DNA from: Chrysophaeum taylorii
Taxonomy: Eukaryota; Sar; Pelagophyceae; Pelagomonadales; Pelagomonadaceae
Length of the DNA: 64,000 nucleotides
Assembly (NCBI GenBank): GCA_029834535.1
Contig: JAQMWT010000534.1
Location: 62,001 to 126,000 of the forward strand
Direction: 5' to 3'
The position numbers and the translations under genes were made by a program. Shown here piece after piece: positions 1-10,266 of the stretch (its first letter is position 1; each line of letters begins with the position of its first letter). The notes below the pieces were generated by a model. It saw only the letters and a list, made by a program, of their open reading frames with translations. It searched no databases and was not told where the DNA came from.

Positions 1-278
1 TTCCAAGCTCTAGTCGACATTGGGGTCGCGACTTTTCTGATCTCTTTCTCTTCCCCACCCTCGCGGTATTCATCTTCCTGTCTCTCTCCTGGCGTCACAA
101 TAAACGTCGAGCCTTGCGCCCTGCACGGCCGGGGTTGCCGGCCAGAATCGCAAGCTGGCTCACGGGAAGGGCTCGTTTTCGCCCGTTTGTGGTCCAGCCA
201 AGGTGACGTAGGCACAACTCCTAGCGCAGACGTAGAGGCGGAGGAAGAGACGCCGTCGGAAGAGGGGAAAAAATTCCC

Positions 279-326
279 TTGGGGGATAATGGTTTACGTA
301 CCCAGGGATAATAAATTTTGGGTACC
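279..326 (+). repeat. Left arm of an imperfect inverted repeat
   Basis: About 45 bases containing TTACGTACCC and GGATAATAA recur in reverse complement at 2031-2078, with most positions matching. The pair brackets about 1.7 kb. It could be the terminal inverted repeats of a short DNA transposon, but no target duplication could be fixed. Confidence 0.4.
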
Positions 327-472
327 TCTATGGCAGGCAGGCACTATAAGAAGTCTTGAAGTCGTGACGTCACTCCTGAGGCACACGACTAAGAAAATCA
401 GCAGTGTTCAGCATATGGCGGAGCGACCGCTGCGACCACTCAACGAGATATTTGCCGCTGCTTTGAAGATAA

Positions 473-512
473 GATGCGAAGATGCGAAGATGCGAAGATG
501 CGAAGATGCGAA
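473..512 (+). repeat. Octanucleotide tandem repeat (GATGCGAA)n
   Basis: About five tandem copies of GATGCGAA. The run is open in several frames, so it creates apparent start codons and Met-Arg-Cys-Glu-Asp-like peptides that should not be taken as gene evidence. Confidence 0.8.
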
Positions 513-1558
513 CTGGGAACGAGTGCGACGGAACGTCCTGTTTGCTCGAGAATCATGGCGCGCGAGGCGTGCGATGCGTTCGGCTGGGATTTATTTATTT
601 CAGCAAGGAGATGAGGAACGGTGGCCTTGCAGGTATTGCGAAGCGGCTGGGGACCTATCATCATCATCGGAGTCGAGGTGCACCGAAAGGAGCAAAACGC
701 GCGCGTGAACCATCCAAGCAAACGACTCCAACCCCCCGGCCGCAGCAGCGCAGCCGCAGCCGCAGCCGCCGCGGGGAGACACTCGATGCAAGTGACGAGA
801 GCGTGGTCGAGATGACGCACTCTGCGCGGCGGCTCGGCTTTGGCGAGGAGGAGGAGGAGGAGGAGGAGGAGGACGACGACGACGAGCTTATGACCATGGG
901 CACCGAGACCATGGAAGCAGGTTGGGAGGTCATGGACGACAACGACGAGGACGACGAGATCGAGCCCCTGTCCGACGCCTCCACCAAGGCCACCCTCAAC
1001 AGGGACGGCACGCTCTGCACGCCGCGATGCACCGTGTCAAGCGGTAAGTATGAGCTCGCAGTAGTCGCCGCCGCTGGTGATTACAAGATCAGCGCAACCA
1101 AGAACCACACCGGCAAGCACGAGACAGGCGAGCGAGCCGCGCCCATTAAGAACGAATTCAAGGTGCGTTCTCTGAACCATTCGAGGTGGGGAATCGCGCG
1201 GACCACCGCTCTCAGTGCAGATCATAGCAAGGTGACGCTTTTTCCCTGGCCTGCGAGTTCCGCAAGAACAAGCCGTGCTGCCCGGCCAAGGCGAAGCTCG
1301 TTTACCACATTCGCTGCCGGTCAGGTTGAGCTCTACTTCAGCGGCGAGCCGCAGAACGACGCCAGCGACCTCAGCGACACCCGGCAATGTCGTCGAGGTC
1401 TTCTCCCGCGGCTGCTCGAGGGCCCTATCCCGGCGCGCGCTTCGCTGCCGACCCCAAACCCCGCGCCATACCCATCCGCCAGTGGCTCGTGGACACCGGC
1501 CTTATTTACAAGAACCAGTTCAAGTTGCACAAGGGCAACAGAAATCGGAGGCAGCTGA
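482..1558 (+). CDS. Long acidic reading frame, doubtful gene
   Basis: An open frame of 358 codons with an Arg/Ser-rich stretch followed by a Glu/Asp tract encoded by a GAG/GAC run near 845-890. No domain is recognised. A good splice-donor-like GGTAAGT lies near 1044, and further donor/acceptor-like sites follow, so the downstream part may be non-coding or spliced. The start lies in an octanucleotide repeat and is not convincing. It could be a fragment of a host gene or a chance GC-rich frame. Confidence 0.22.
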   Translation: MRRCEDAKMRTGNECDGTSCLLENHGARGVRCVRLGFIYFSKEMRNGGLAGIAKRLGTYHHHRSRGAPKGAKRAREPSKQTTPTPRPQQRSRSRSRRGETLDASDESVVEMTHSARRLGFGEEEEEEEEEDDDDELMTMGTETMEAGWEVMDDNDEDDEIEPLSDASTKATLNRDGTLCTPRCTVSSGKYELAVVAAAGDYKISATKNHTGKHETGERAAPIKNEFKVRSLNHSRWGIARTTALSADHSKVTLFPWPASSARTSRAARPRRSSFTTFAAGQVELYFSGEPQNDASDLSDTRQCRRGLLPRLLEGPIPARASLPTPNPAPYPSASGSWTPALFTRTSSSCTRATEIGGS

Positions 1559-1602
1559 TGCGCTTCGTCCGCCGTATGCGCATCAAGCTTGCTGCTCAGT
1601 AG
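1387..1602 (+). CDS. Basic C-terminal coding fragment, unknown
   Basis: The frame ends in a protein-like stretch, PIRQWLVDTGLIYKNQF, followed by a basic helix-rich tail (RNRRQLMRFVRRMRIKL) and a stop. Composition suggests real coding sequence, perhaps the last exon of a gene whose earlier exons lie at 1040-1380. No family is recognised, and the ATG at 1387 may simply be internal. Confidence 0.25.
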   Translation: MSSRSSPAAARGPYPGARFAADPKPRAIPIRQWLVDTGLIYKNQFKLHKGNRNRRQLMRFVRRMRIKLAAQ

Positions 1603-2315
1603 AGCCTGTCAGTGGGCGACATGGTTGCGTACACGGTCTTGATATGGTTGACGGTCGTGACCTTATTGCCCACGTTCTAGCAGCTGTCCCAAATTCTGGC
1701 ACCATTACAACAAGTGCAAGCACGTTCTCGCTCTCGCCATCCGCCTGAAGAAGCACGTTCAAGTCCCGGAAGACACACACGATCATCCTGCCCTTCCGCA
1801 AGCGCCGGCGTGGTCGCGGTGCGCGAAAGTGCGCGGCGGATAGAGGCGCGTTGAGCGCGAAGCCTGCTCGACATCGCGGGACATCGCGGCCGCAACTAAG
1901 CCCGCTGCCGTTTCCCAACCTCGTCAATTCCCACTATTCCAGGCGCGTCTGCCAAACCACCTCACCCCAACCCACCCCACACTTCATCCCATCCCAACAG
2001 GCGACTTCTTTTTATCCCGAGGGGTAACCAACCCTAAATCTTATTATCCTCGGGTACGTAAATCCATAATCCCAAGAGCGACCCGGTCCGTCGGAAGAGA
2101 ACGAGGAGCGCGAGAAGGAGCAGGTGAAGGACAGCGTGCGACGTCTGGCGGAGAATCAAATGATCCTGACCGCATTCATTACAAGCGGGGAGGCAGCGTT
2201 GAGGATAAAGCAGCGCGGATGGTAACCAGCAAGCCATAAATAGCCAGTCAAAGCACTCTGCAGTACGTCTCCACGTTTGACGACTTAATCTACTCCGAAG
2301 CGTATTACCGTGCCG
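1603..2315. other. No convincing gene; holds the right inverted arm
   Basis: Short frames on both strands show no domain. The stretch contains the right arm (2031-2078) of the inverted repeat whose left arm is at 279-326. Nothing else is supported. Confidence 0.5.
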
Positions 2316-2920
2316 GCAAAGGAACTCTCAAAACATAAGTTCGAGCGATCGGTCTCTCCTTCATCCGGCCTGATTGGAGTGGCGTTGGCGTGCATTGTTC
2401 CAGCTGACGATGGAACCAACCAACTTCGGCACGGCTTCCGTGCTCGAGGATCTGCGTCGCCGAAGAGTTTATGGTTGATGTCGAAGCGTGCGACGTGCGT
2501 ATTATTATCTTCTCGAAGATCTAAATGGGCGGCGACTTGCCGCGATCCAGAGGAATTGCGCATGCCGGCCTGCTCAACATATATCCGTTCCTTTCTGCGC
2601 CACGTTGGATGTCACCAACCCCGAACTTCCCCAGGAAAATCAGTAACGAGCCGAATTCTTCGAATTTTAGCCAGAACGGGGATACTGCTGCCGTTGTCTT
2701 CGCGCATACGAGAATACCTCTACTACCTGAGGGCTTGCTTGCTTGCTTGCGCCCCTGTTGATCAAGCATAGCATGATCGAGTCCCTGCGAGACGTTACGA
2801 GAAATGGATCAAGTACAGCAGCCACCTCGAACCAAAGAGCAAGTTCAAAAACGCCAAGAGCACCATCCCCGGTGACTCGACTCCGAGATGGAGGTTGAGG
2901 AAGAAGAAGATGACGACACA
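2316..2920 (+). mobile_element. hAT transposon relic (third family copy)
   Basis: This stretch is a diverged copy of the transposase region of the complete hAT copy at 40108-43580. The block containing CCTGATTGGAGTGGCGTT and CCAGCTGACGATGGAACC matches 41125-41200, and the block around AAAAACGCCAAGAGCACCAT matches 43160-43180. Large internal parts and both ends are missing and no frame is intact, so it is an old non-autonomous remnant. Confidence 0.7.
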
Positions 2921-2933
2921 TCATCTAGAATAC

Positions 2934-3104
2934 ATGGCCTATTTTTTCGTCGTTATCGTCGTCGCGTTCGGCGTCCGGGCGGCCGAGTTTGGCGGTGTCG
3001 GCCAACTGGACCGCGCTGCGGGCGTCGTCAGGTTTGGCCTCAGTGGTGTCCTGCAGGGCGTGGGCCGCTTTGTCGCCCTTGGGCTCGGCTACACGCCCAA
3101 GTAG
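2934..3104 (+). CDS. Small membrane-type reading frame
   Basis: Fifty-six codons beginning MAYFFVVIVVAFGVRAAEFG: an N-terminal hydrophobic segment (residues 3-14) that could be a signal or anchor, then a Gly/Val-rich stretch ending in LGLGYTPK before TAG. It starts just beyond the hAT relic. Codon use is coding-like, but no family is recognised. It could be the 3' end of a longer spliced gene. Confidence 0.22.
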   Translation: MAYFFVVIVVAFGVRAAEFGGVGQLDRAAGVVRFGLSGVLQGVGRFVALGLGYTPK

Positions 3105-3282
3105 AGTAGCGGCCCAGGATGGAAGTGATCACTCTAGCGGTAAATTTCCGTGATCATCTTTGTGACGTCGTTGCCTTTAGATTTGAGTTTGGCGCTTTGG
3201 GCGCAGCTACGGTCGAGTAGACTGGCCTGCTGAGCTTCCTTTTCGATTTTTTCATCGCTTGGCTGATTCGAATTAATTAGAG

Positions 3283-3719
3283 GCGAGTCTCGCAGCGCGT
3301 TCGAGCTGGGCGATACGGTCTGGATCGTTGGCGACGCCGCAGTGCGCCGCGTTGACGATGCCGAGGGCGTCGAGATTTCGCGCGGCGAGCTTCTGCGTCG
3401 CCCCTTCGCCCTCTCAGGATCTAGGTCCTGGGCCGTCGGCTTGAGGATCGGATCTTATCTTCTTCTGCACGTCGTCGGTCATCTCGAGGCAGAGGCGCCC
3501 GACCGGCTCGAAAATATATCTTCGGTGCGGCGGGCGAATCTGGACATGTGCTCGAAGAGCGCCTCGCCCTCGAGACAGACCTATCGGCAGCTTGAGGTGG
3601 ACGCTCTTGAGACCACGCGTATCATGTGCCCAAAGTCGTCTGTCTGTCCAGGGGGGGGGGTGGTATGAAAATAAGGTCCAAGATCGCCCTGGGCGCTGTC
3701 GCCAGTCCGGCGGTAGCAT
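3283..3719 (-). pseudogene. Minus-strand coding remnant, unknown family
   Basis: On the minus strand a protein-like stretch (RLCLEMTDDVQKKIRSDPQ) runs to an in-frame TGA near 3412. The same frame then continues for about 45 more codons (ATQKLAARNLDALGIVNAAH, then DPDRIAQLERAARLASN). Coding character on both sides of one stop suggests a recently inactivated gene, or an intron missed at this point. No domain is identified. Confidence 0.3.
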
Positions 3720-4195
3720 GGGGACCTCGCGGGCGAGTCTGTGATGGTCTTCTCACCTCTCGTTATTAAGGAGGGTTCTTAATTTGAGTCTATAATTAAT
3801 TAATTTAATTTAATTTGTGACAAGGCGAATTTAGTCGTGCTCTAGAAACTTTCACACACCGTCGAAAATTTGGATCTTCGCGCCTAGAGGAACGCCGCGA
3901 GTCGTCTGCGCACATATAAACCACCTGTTGCCCACACACCGCAGCCCCTGATTTTCGGCGCGTGGTTTGTAATTGTAGATTTATTCTGATGCAAGAAATC
4001 ACCACCCCAGGGAAGATAAGAGAACGAGGTTTGAGCCGTAGCGAGCACGGGAACTGGCAGGGGGGGGGGGCGGGGTAAAAATAAATAAAAGTGTTCACTT
4101 CACTAGACTTTGTGAGGTGAACCGTATTCGGGTTGAGCGAACGTGTGGCTGAGTGGAAGTCAAAGTCAGCGACTTACTTTCGAGAAATCAATCGA
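3720..4195. other. No gene seen
   Basis: AT-richer spacer with TTAATTAATTTAATTTAATT near 3795 and G runs at 3650 and 4060. No frame shows protein character. Confidence 0.5.
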
Positions 4196-4202
4196 CCAAA
4201 AA

Positions 4203-5190
4203 GGGATTTGGACGGGTCAATCGGCCAGGGAGTTTAAAACACGGCGCAAGCGGCCTCGTCGCCACAACTACGATAAGCGTGCTCGTCACACAGCTCCGCC
4301 TTGGACACAACAAGTCCTGCTGGCTCTGCGCCACCTTGGGGCGTCTCGCCGCGTGACTTTCTCAGAAGAACTCACCACTACATCGTCCACGAACTTTGAT
4401 GCCAAGGGGGATGAGTATAGAGGCGAGTCGATGATCTGCTCGAGCTTATTGCCGTAGTAATAAGGCTCGTGGTGGCTGATGGCGGTGGGGGCTTCTTCGC
4501 AAGTCTTGATCGTGCTCCAATCTTCTCGGGAGCTTCCAGCTTGTGGTACGTTTCCTGGACGGCGCTGGATGTCCTGTCCTGTCCTCCTTGGGAAGCTAGC
4601 TTGAAGAGGCGGACCCTGCACCGGGAAGTGGGCTCGGTGCCGTCGCCGATGCCGAGATAGCCACCGCGACGCGGTGCACGACCATCTTTCTTCGAGACCG
4701 ATACGCGCGAGATTGTTAGTTCGACAGAGGCTGATGTGAAGTACATATAGTCCACCGGCGGGTTGGCGACCAGGTCATCCGACGCCGGCCGTTGTCGTCG
4801 GCAAGGAAGATAAGGGGTGATGTCGGGCTCGAAGAAGAAGAGATTTTCTCGTCGAGTTTTAATTCTGCAGCGTCATAGGTTTCGAGTTGTCACGTGCTGA
4901 GAGTGAGTTCGTTCGTTCGTTCGTTCGTTCGTTCGTTCGTTCAACATACGGGAGTGGTTTTTGAAGGCCCCGGCCGTCTTTTGGGCAGTGACGTTGCACT
5001 CGAAGTTGGTGTCCACAACAACGAGGGGTCGATCGCAAAGTGGATGAAGTGCGCGCCTGCAACTCTCTGCAGCAGCGGCTCCAAGCGCCGCCGCCGAAGC
5101 AGCATTGAGATTTGTTCGTGCCGGCGCAGTTATGAACCGCACCAGGATAAACCCGGACGAAGGGATGCACGCGGGAGACGCAGGCCAGCC
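4203..5190 (-). CDS. P1: first copy of a duplicated gene of unknown function
   Basis: Minus-strand coding segments match the plus-strand copy P2 (37960-39535) at over about 90% of bases in their best part. A continuous frame reads DYMYFTSASVELTISRVSVS, then GGYLGIGDGTEPTSRCRVRL, FKLASQGG and VQETYHKLEAPEKIGA. A later segment (SKFVDDVV) is followed by a GTGAGT donor, a roughly 58-base GT-AG intron and a last exon whose P2 counterpart ends CGDEAACAVL before TAA. An upstream segment (TNFECNVTAQKTAGAFKNH) is interrupted by a tetranucleotide expansion. Exon borders are only partly clear, at least one frame change is needed, and no domain is recognised. Both P copies may be decayed. Confidence 0.4.
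4906..4942 (+). repeat. Tetranucleotide repeat (GTTC)n
   Basis: About nine GTTC units (GAAC on the minus strand). The repeat lies inside the P1 coding homology and adds an Asn-Glu-Arg-Thr run absent from the P2 copy, so it expanded after the duplication. Confidence 0.9.
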
Positions 5191-5249
5191 GTAAACTCCT
5201 CTGAGTCGCGAAAAAAAAAAATCTCCACTCTCGGCCGGCACCCCCCCCC

Positions 5250-5275
5250 ATAATAAATAAATAAATAAATAAATA
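5250..5275 (+). repeat. AT-rich tetranucleotide run (ATAA)n
   Basis: About six ATAA units following a run of Cs. A simple repeat. Confidence 0.8.
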
Positions 5276-5404
5276 CCCGGCCCGTCATGACTGACTCGCC
5301 AACTCTTTCGAGTGGCCGGCATTTTATTCCTCTCGGCCACGCGCAGGATTGGAGAACCAAAAAGTTGCGAATCCTAACCCCCCTACCAAGCAAGGATGAT
5401 GCGG

Positions 5405-5433
5405 CACGTGCTCGATAGTTTCGCAAGCACGTG
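5405..5433. promoter_or_regulatory. Twin CACGTG boxes before a truncated bHLH start
   Basis: Two perfect CACGTG hexamers (5405-5410 and 5428-5433) lie 23 bases apart, the second ending two bases before an ATG. The arrangement is identical, including the spacer, to that at 18549-18577 before the full bHLH gene, so the promoter-proximal segment was duplicated with it. Confidence 0.55.
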
Positions 5434-5435
5434 CG

Positions 5436-5540
5436 ATGGCTTCGGACGAGGTGTGCGCAGGCTTTGAGTTCCTCGAAGAAGCCCCAAGAAAACGTTCCTC
5501 CTCCTCGCCCGAAGCAAGCTTACGCATCGACGGCTTTTGA
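5436..5540 (+). pseudogene. Truncated N-terminal copy of the bHLH gene
   Basis: Thirty-four codons starting MASDEVCAGFEFLEEAPRKR match the first 20 or so residues of the bHLH protein encoded at 18580-19041 (MASDEVCAFVQEFLEAPRKR). The frame then diverges into a Ser-rich tail and stops before any basic or helix-loop-helix region. It is best read as a broken partial duplicate that kept the CACGTG pair. If translated, it would lack DNA binding and dimerisation. Confidence 0.65.
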
Positions 5541-6420
5541 TGGATGGTAGCACTGGTCGCGCTGTGATGAAAGGAGAGATGGACTCTTGCATTTGCTCCG
5601 ACACGGGCCCAGTGGAGATAGAACATTCGATTTAGGGTTAGTACCCCGGGGCTCCAGAAAAAGGTTGAAGGAAAGTGGCATCATCATCCGCGCGTTGGTG
5701 CGTGTGTGGTGCATGAAGGATGTGTGTGGCTTTGCCCACGGTAGGAGGGTGTTGGCGTGGGTGATCTGGATGGTGTGTCGAGGGGTTGCTCCTCCACACA
5801 TATGATGGATTTTAAGAGTCAAGGTTGATGATATCACCTAAGTTATCAACAACAACTCCTCGTTGCAAGGCAGCCCTCAATGGGTAACACTGTAGAAACT
5901 ACTACCAATGCCCCGCCGTGCAAACGGATACGGTCGTTAAAGCGCTTCGCAACCATATCGTCACGACGTCGTCGCGAGTGGGGCGTCCGCTTTTCATTCC
6001 CCACAGGAGTATATGATGAGGCATTCTAGCGCCGCCGCCGACGATAGAGACGACGAAAGTTACTCCACTTGAGCTCCACTGCAACGCGCTCATGCACCCC
6101 GCGAAAGTTGGTGGTGGTCCGAGTCTCTCTGTCCCCAAAGCTGATGACCTCACCTTTTATCTGCTTAACTTGGAATAACATGCGATTCCCCTGGTGTCAT
6201 CTGTCTCGTATATTAGCAGAGTGGTCAATACGTATTACCATGGTGTTTTTTACCAAAAGCGCTCAGGAGCGTTCGTACGCTCTCCGCAAGTGCGGTTCAG
6301 GTCAGGCTCACAGCGATAATGCTCAAGTTGATGAGCGAGGTAGTTCTCTCGAGTCCATTGTGAACACACCTTTTATTGGGCCAAAAATCGGTTGAGTCCA
6401 TTTGACACGCGCAGCCCATT
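5541..6420. other. No convincing gene
   Basis: It holds a TTAGGGTTAGTACCCC motif near 5632, also found at Copia A/B edges, and a GCATGAAGGATGTGTGTG segment near 5711 that resembles the minisatellite unit at 17 kb. Open frames on both strands lack protein character. Confidence 0.4.
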
Positions 6421-6703
6421 TCACATTCTTTTCTGGTCAACGTTTTTGACCTTTCGTATCAACTTTGTTGTACCTGCGATTAACAAGTCGTCCGTATGTT
6501 GTGTATACCTGGCGGCATCGTTTCTGGCGGGAAGAGGCAGCAGAGGCAGATTGGAGTAAATTCTTCTAGCAACATTGTTTTCTTCTTCGAGTTTAAACCC
6601 CTGACTGACTGACTGACAAGGCGCGTTGTTGTTTGTCCCACTGAACGCGTACGGCTTGAACTTGACCACCCTCCCGAACCACCACCACCACCAAAGATGG
6701 CAC

Positions 6704-7234
6704 TCAAAGGTCGTCGTCGTCGTCGTCGTCGTCGTCGAGATGTCGTAGAAGCAAAAACGTAGAGCGGGATCTATATTCGTCCTCGCGGAGAGAGAAAAAA
6801 AGGAAGCCGGCTTGTCGACGACGAACGAGAGAAGCCTGTGGAGGAACTTCAAACTCATCGAAGTAAACCGTAGTACCATCTTGCTCTTCGCCCGTCATCG
6901 TCGTCTTCCAAATCAAGATCTTCGTCGTCCTTGCGGCCGCCATTAATGTCGGCATCCTGGCTCTCACCCGACAGATTATTATTATTTCCTCCCCGATGTG
7001 ATGTTCATACGCCTTGAAACTCTCGATGGGTCCTTCGGGGCCTCGAGCGTCAGCTTTGTCTTGACGTTCGCCGCGACCGTCAAATAACTTGGACGGGGTC
7101 GTCCGTCCGTCCGTCCGTGTAAAGGTTCCATTGGCGTCCAGCATCGCCGCTTCTTCGCTAAAGAACGCCAACACTTTCAAGAACCCTTTGTCGCTACTGA
7201 AAGGTTGACTGACCCCTGTAAGGAGGAGGTTCAC
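6704..7234 (-). CDS. Unidentified protein ending in an Asp run
   Basis: A 176-codon minus-strand frame with good protein character: a helix-like start (FLKVLAFFSEEAAMLDANG), a charged middle (IESFKAYEHHIGEEIIIICR) and DGTTVYFDEFEVPPQ. It closes with an Asp run encoded by a GAC trinucleotide repeat. An overlapping frame stays open from 6879 down to 6421 and also looks protein-like (SQGFKLEEENNVARRIYSN), so the true product may pass from one frame to the other near the repeat, by intron, slippage or decay. No family is recognised. Confidence 0.35.
   Translation of the reverse strand: MNLLLTGVSQPFSSDKGFLKVLAFFSEEAAMLDANGTFTRTDGRTTPSKLFDGRGERQDKADARGPEGPIESFKAYEHHIGEEIIIICRVRARMPTLMAAARTTKILIWKTTMTGEEQDGTTVYFDEFEVPPQASLVRRRQAGFLFFSLREDEYRSRSTFLLLRHLDDDDDDDDDL
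6712..6741 (+). repeat. Trinucleotide repeat (GTC)n
   Basis: About ten GTC units. On the minus strand it encodes poly-Asp or poly-Thr depending on frame and sits at the point where the overlapping minus-strand frames exchange. Confidence 0.85.
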
Positions 7235-7253
7235 TCAGCGCTTTGTGAACGAA

Positions 7254-7258
7254 CGACA

Positions 7259-7308
<50 letters not shown>
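7254..7308 (+). repeat. Hexanucleotide repeat (CGACAC)n
   Basis: About nine near-perfect CGACAC units, followed by a G run. No coding role is evident; it is open in several frames simply because of its period. Confidence 0.9.
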
Positions 7309-7479
7309 CGGGGGGGACCTCCCCTCCCCTCCCGGCCATCCCCCTCGAGCGCGTGGCCCATGACACCAACACAAACACTGCACGCCGGCGGTCTCACTAC
7401 AAGCGGTCTGTCTCACATTGGGCGAACGTGGAGGCCTTGCGCGCGTACTACACACCGAATTTTCATAATTTGTGACGCA

Positions 7480-9650
7480 CTTTTTTCTCAAGCCTCGGAC
7501 GAGGCCCTTGGATTCCAGAAATTTCCGTTTTCTTTTTCGCGCGAGTCATACCGCCCGTCGTCGTCCTAGCCTCGTTGATGCCCAATCCGTAGGCAGGCCA
7601 GTTGAAGCTGGACCATGTTTTCGGATCTGATCCCAAGTTCCTTGGTCGTCGAACAGATCCGCAACCCACGAGAGGATCATCTGCATTGCCTCGAGCACGC
7701 TCCTCGGATCGAGAACGAAGGTACGTAGGTAAGGGCCAGCGACAGTAAAGAAAAACGACCACGAAAAAAACTGATCATCTCGACTCGACGTAGATCAACG
7801 CCTCCTCGACGATCGGCCGCGCTCCAGCTTTGAAACAGTCCTGGTATCCACTTCTGTCCACGCACGTCTCGAGCCTCTTCGTGGTGTCCAGAGTCGTTGA
7901 GCCCACGCTCGCAACTCCCCACAACACCTGGAAGACGGGCGGGCGGGCAACAGTGTCTTCTTCTTCGAAGCTACTCCAACAGTGTCTTCTTCGAAGCTAC
8001 TCGCACGAGACGATGGGAGAGTTGTCGACGATAAAGAACGCAGCACGAATCAGTCAGAATAACGGCGAGGCCACGTTGTCCGAGAGCGTTGAGTGATTCG
8101 CGAGAACATTGTCTCTGCGAGTTAAGCAACACGAGAGCAACCAAAAATCGCTCGAGGACGCGTGCGTCGGAGCCTGTAGTGCAACAACGAGGGTAGGCGC
8201 GTTGGTCAGACCTTGCTGCGACGTGCTGAAGAGTATGCGTCTTGAAGGCTTCTTCCTGTGGTGTTCGGTGTCGAGCCACCGGACCCGAGGTCTTCGACTG
8301 CTGCTCCATCGATGATGACGACTCGTTCTCAGCAACCGCGGATCTCTCTCGGTGGATGCGAGGACATTGCCGGTGGTTTGGTTCATGCGGATGACCTTGT
8401 CGACGACGGGCTCCGGAGAGGACGAGTGTGGAGTCATCCTCTTGATCACCGCGAAGTCGTCGTCCGTCCTCGAAATCAAAAAGTTTCGGCGGGCGGGCGG
8501 GCGGGAAGACGCGCGTACGAGCCGTCGGGGCGGCCGAGACGGTGCATCGCGAGCACCGCTTTCGACGAGTGCGTCCTCGAAGGCTTGCTGGGCTCCAAAA
8601 AGGACGTCTCGTACACGTCGAACTATGTGACACCACGATCTCGCTCGTACTCTACCATCCGCGCCTCAGCTCTTGCGCTTTGAAGGCATAATAGGCATCC
8701 TGCGAGGCCTCGTGGTCCTCGAGACAGAGTTGTTGCGCGTCGAGCGACTCGGCGGCGGCAGCTGCGGAGGGTGTTCTCAACAGCGTCTTCTGCTTGGAAG
8801 CCGGAAGGAACTGGCCCATCTCTCGTCCGGAGCGCGTGTCCAACGCACTTAGTGTGAAGCGTTCGACGACTCGCGGCGGTGTTGCGCGGCAACGTCACCA
8901 GTCTGCTGCTGCTGCTCGGTGGCCTCCTCATCCGACATGGCGGCGACGACGACACTACCCTCGACAGGAACGTTGGAGGCAGGTCGGTTCGTCGTCGTCG
9001 TCCAACATTTCGAGACGCGAATCAAACGGCGGCGGCGGCGAGAGCGGGAGTGGCGGTAGAGTAACCGGCGGTAGATGCGGTCGTCGTCCAACATTTCGAG
9101 ACGCGAATCAAACGGCGGCGGCGGCGAGAGCGGGAGTGGCGGTAGAGTAACCGGCGGTAGATGCGGTCGTCGTCCAACATTTCGAGACGCGAATCAAACG
9201 GCGGCGGCGAGAGCGGGAGTGGCGGTAGAGTAACCGGCGGTAGATGCGGTCGGTTCGTTTGAAACCGCGGTCGTTCGAAAGACCACGTCAAGCTCGCGGC
9301 GTCGAGGAGATGTGAAGCGTGGCGCTTCGACTCGTACCACGACGACGTCTCGAGCACCGTCGTGTAGACCATCGCACGACAAAATCAGCGATCGCAGACG
9401 ACGTCGGAGGTCTCGGCGGTCGGCGAGTCGCATGTCGACAGGAGCATCGCCGCCGGGAGTGCGCCGCAAAACTCGATCTGGGGCACGAACAAAATGACGG
9501 GGGTGGACGATCCGCAGCTTTAAGGCAACGCGTGCGTACCGGACTAGAACATGGCGCCGACCGGAATCAAATTGAACCGCGTCTAGTAGTTGAGGCGGGC
9601 GCCGTTCGAGCACAATCCGCGGTTGTTGGAATACGTCTCGACGAGACACG
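7480..9650 (-). pseudogene. Minus-strand coding debris, unknown
   Basis: Several short minus-strand stretches look protein-like but lie in different frames: MSDEEATEQQQQTGD near 8938; GREMGQFLPASKQKTLL and LEDHEASQDAYYAFKAQEL (8652-8843); DDDFAVIKRMTPHSSSPEPV near 8465. Small tandem duplications (a roughly 27-base copy near 7950-8000) disturb the frames. This may be a multi-exon host gene or a decayed one. I cannot place exon boundaries and recognise no domain. Confidence 0.25.
9001..9255 (+). repeat. Three tandem copies of an 86-bp unit
   Basis: Units begin at TCCAACATTTCGAGACGCGA at 9001, 9087 and 9173, nearly identical, each with a GGCGGCGGCG run and ending GTAACCGGCGGTAGATGCGG. Because 86 is not a multiple of three, each unit changes the reading frame. 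Confidence 0.9.
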
Positions 9651-10192
9651 CGCAGAACTCGCCTTTCCTCGGGCGCCGGCGAGTTACGGGATTGGGCCGC
9701 ATCGACGACAGCCTTTTCGACGACGACGACGACCGAGGTTCGCAGCTCTCAAAGTTGCAAGCGTTGCGACTGAAAAAAAACTGCTGCTAAAAAGTTAAAC
9801 GAAACATGCATGCTAGCCACCGAGCAGCGCCCCGCGTGCTCGCACTCCGTCTTATTACAACAGTTGACCTTTAAAGACTGATTACCACTGAACGCGTTGC
9901 GTGCTCACACCACCGCACTCCCCGCGATGGTGGTGGTCGCAGACACCTCGGTGGACACCACCCGCGCGTCTCTCTCTATTGAGCGTTTTGGCCACTCCTT
10001 TGTTTGGGCTCAGTCCGCCATGGGGTGGCCGAAAATCTCCTGTTTCCGGAAATATCTTTCCACAGAAATGGAATAATATTGAACATTTCCAGGTCGGCTG
10101 TTTTTTTTTTCTGGAAATTATTACGCGAGTCATATTCGAGGGGGGTGGTCTTTGGCGACGCTGAATGGATCGTCGTCGTCGTCGCAAGGAAT
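9650..10192. other. No gene seen before Copia A
   Basis: Spacer with a GATTACCACTG motif near 9879, also present near the left end of Copia B (about 46761), so it may be an old element fragment. No coding signal is seen. Confidence 0.35.
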
Positions 10193-10266
10193 GTAGAGAT
10201 AGAAACCTCTATTCTAGGGTTAGTTCTCTTAATCCTGTGTGATTTAAGAAAACACGTCTGAGTGTA

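Noticed and set aside
3283-3719. Alternative genetic code reading TGA as sense
   Set aside because: A single in-frame TGA in one weak gene is not evidence. Well-supported genes here stop normally at TAA, TAG and TGA.
7254-7308. CRISPR-like or protein-coding reading of the CGACAC array
   Set aside because: The units are contiguous six-base repeats without spacers, hence a microsatellite.
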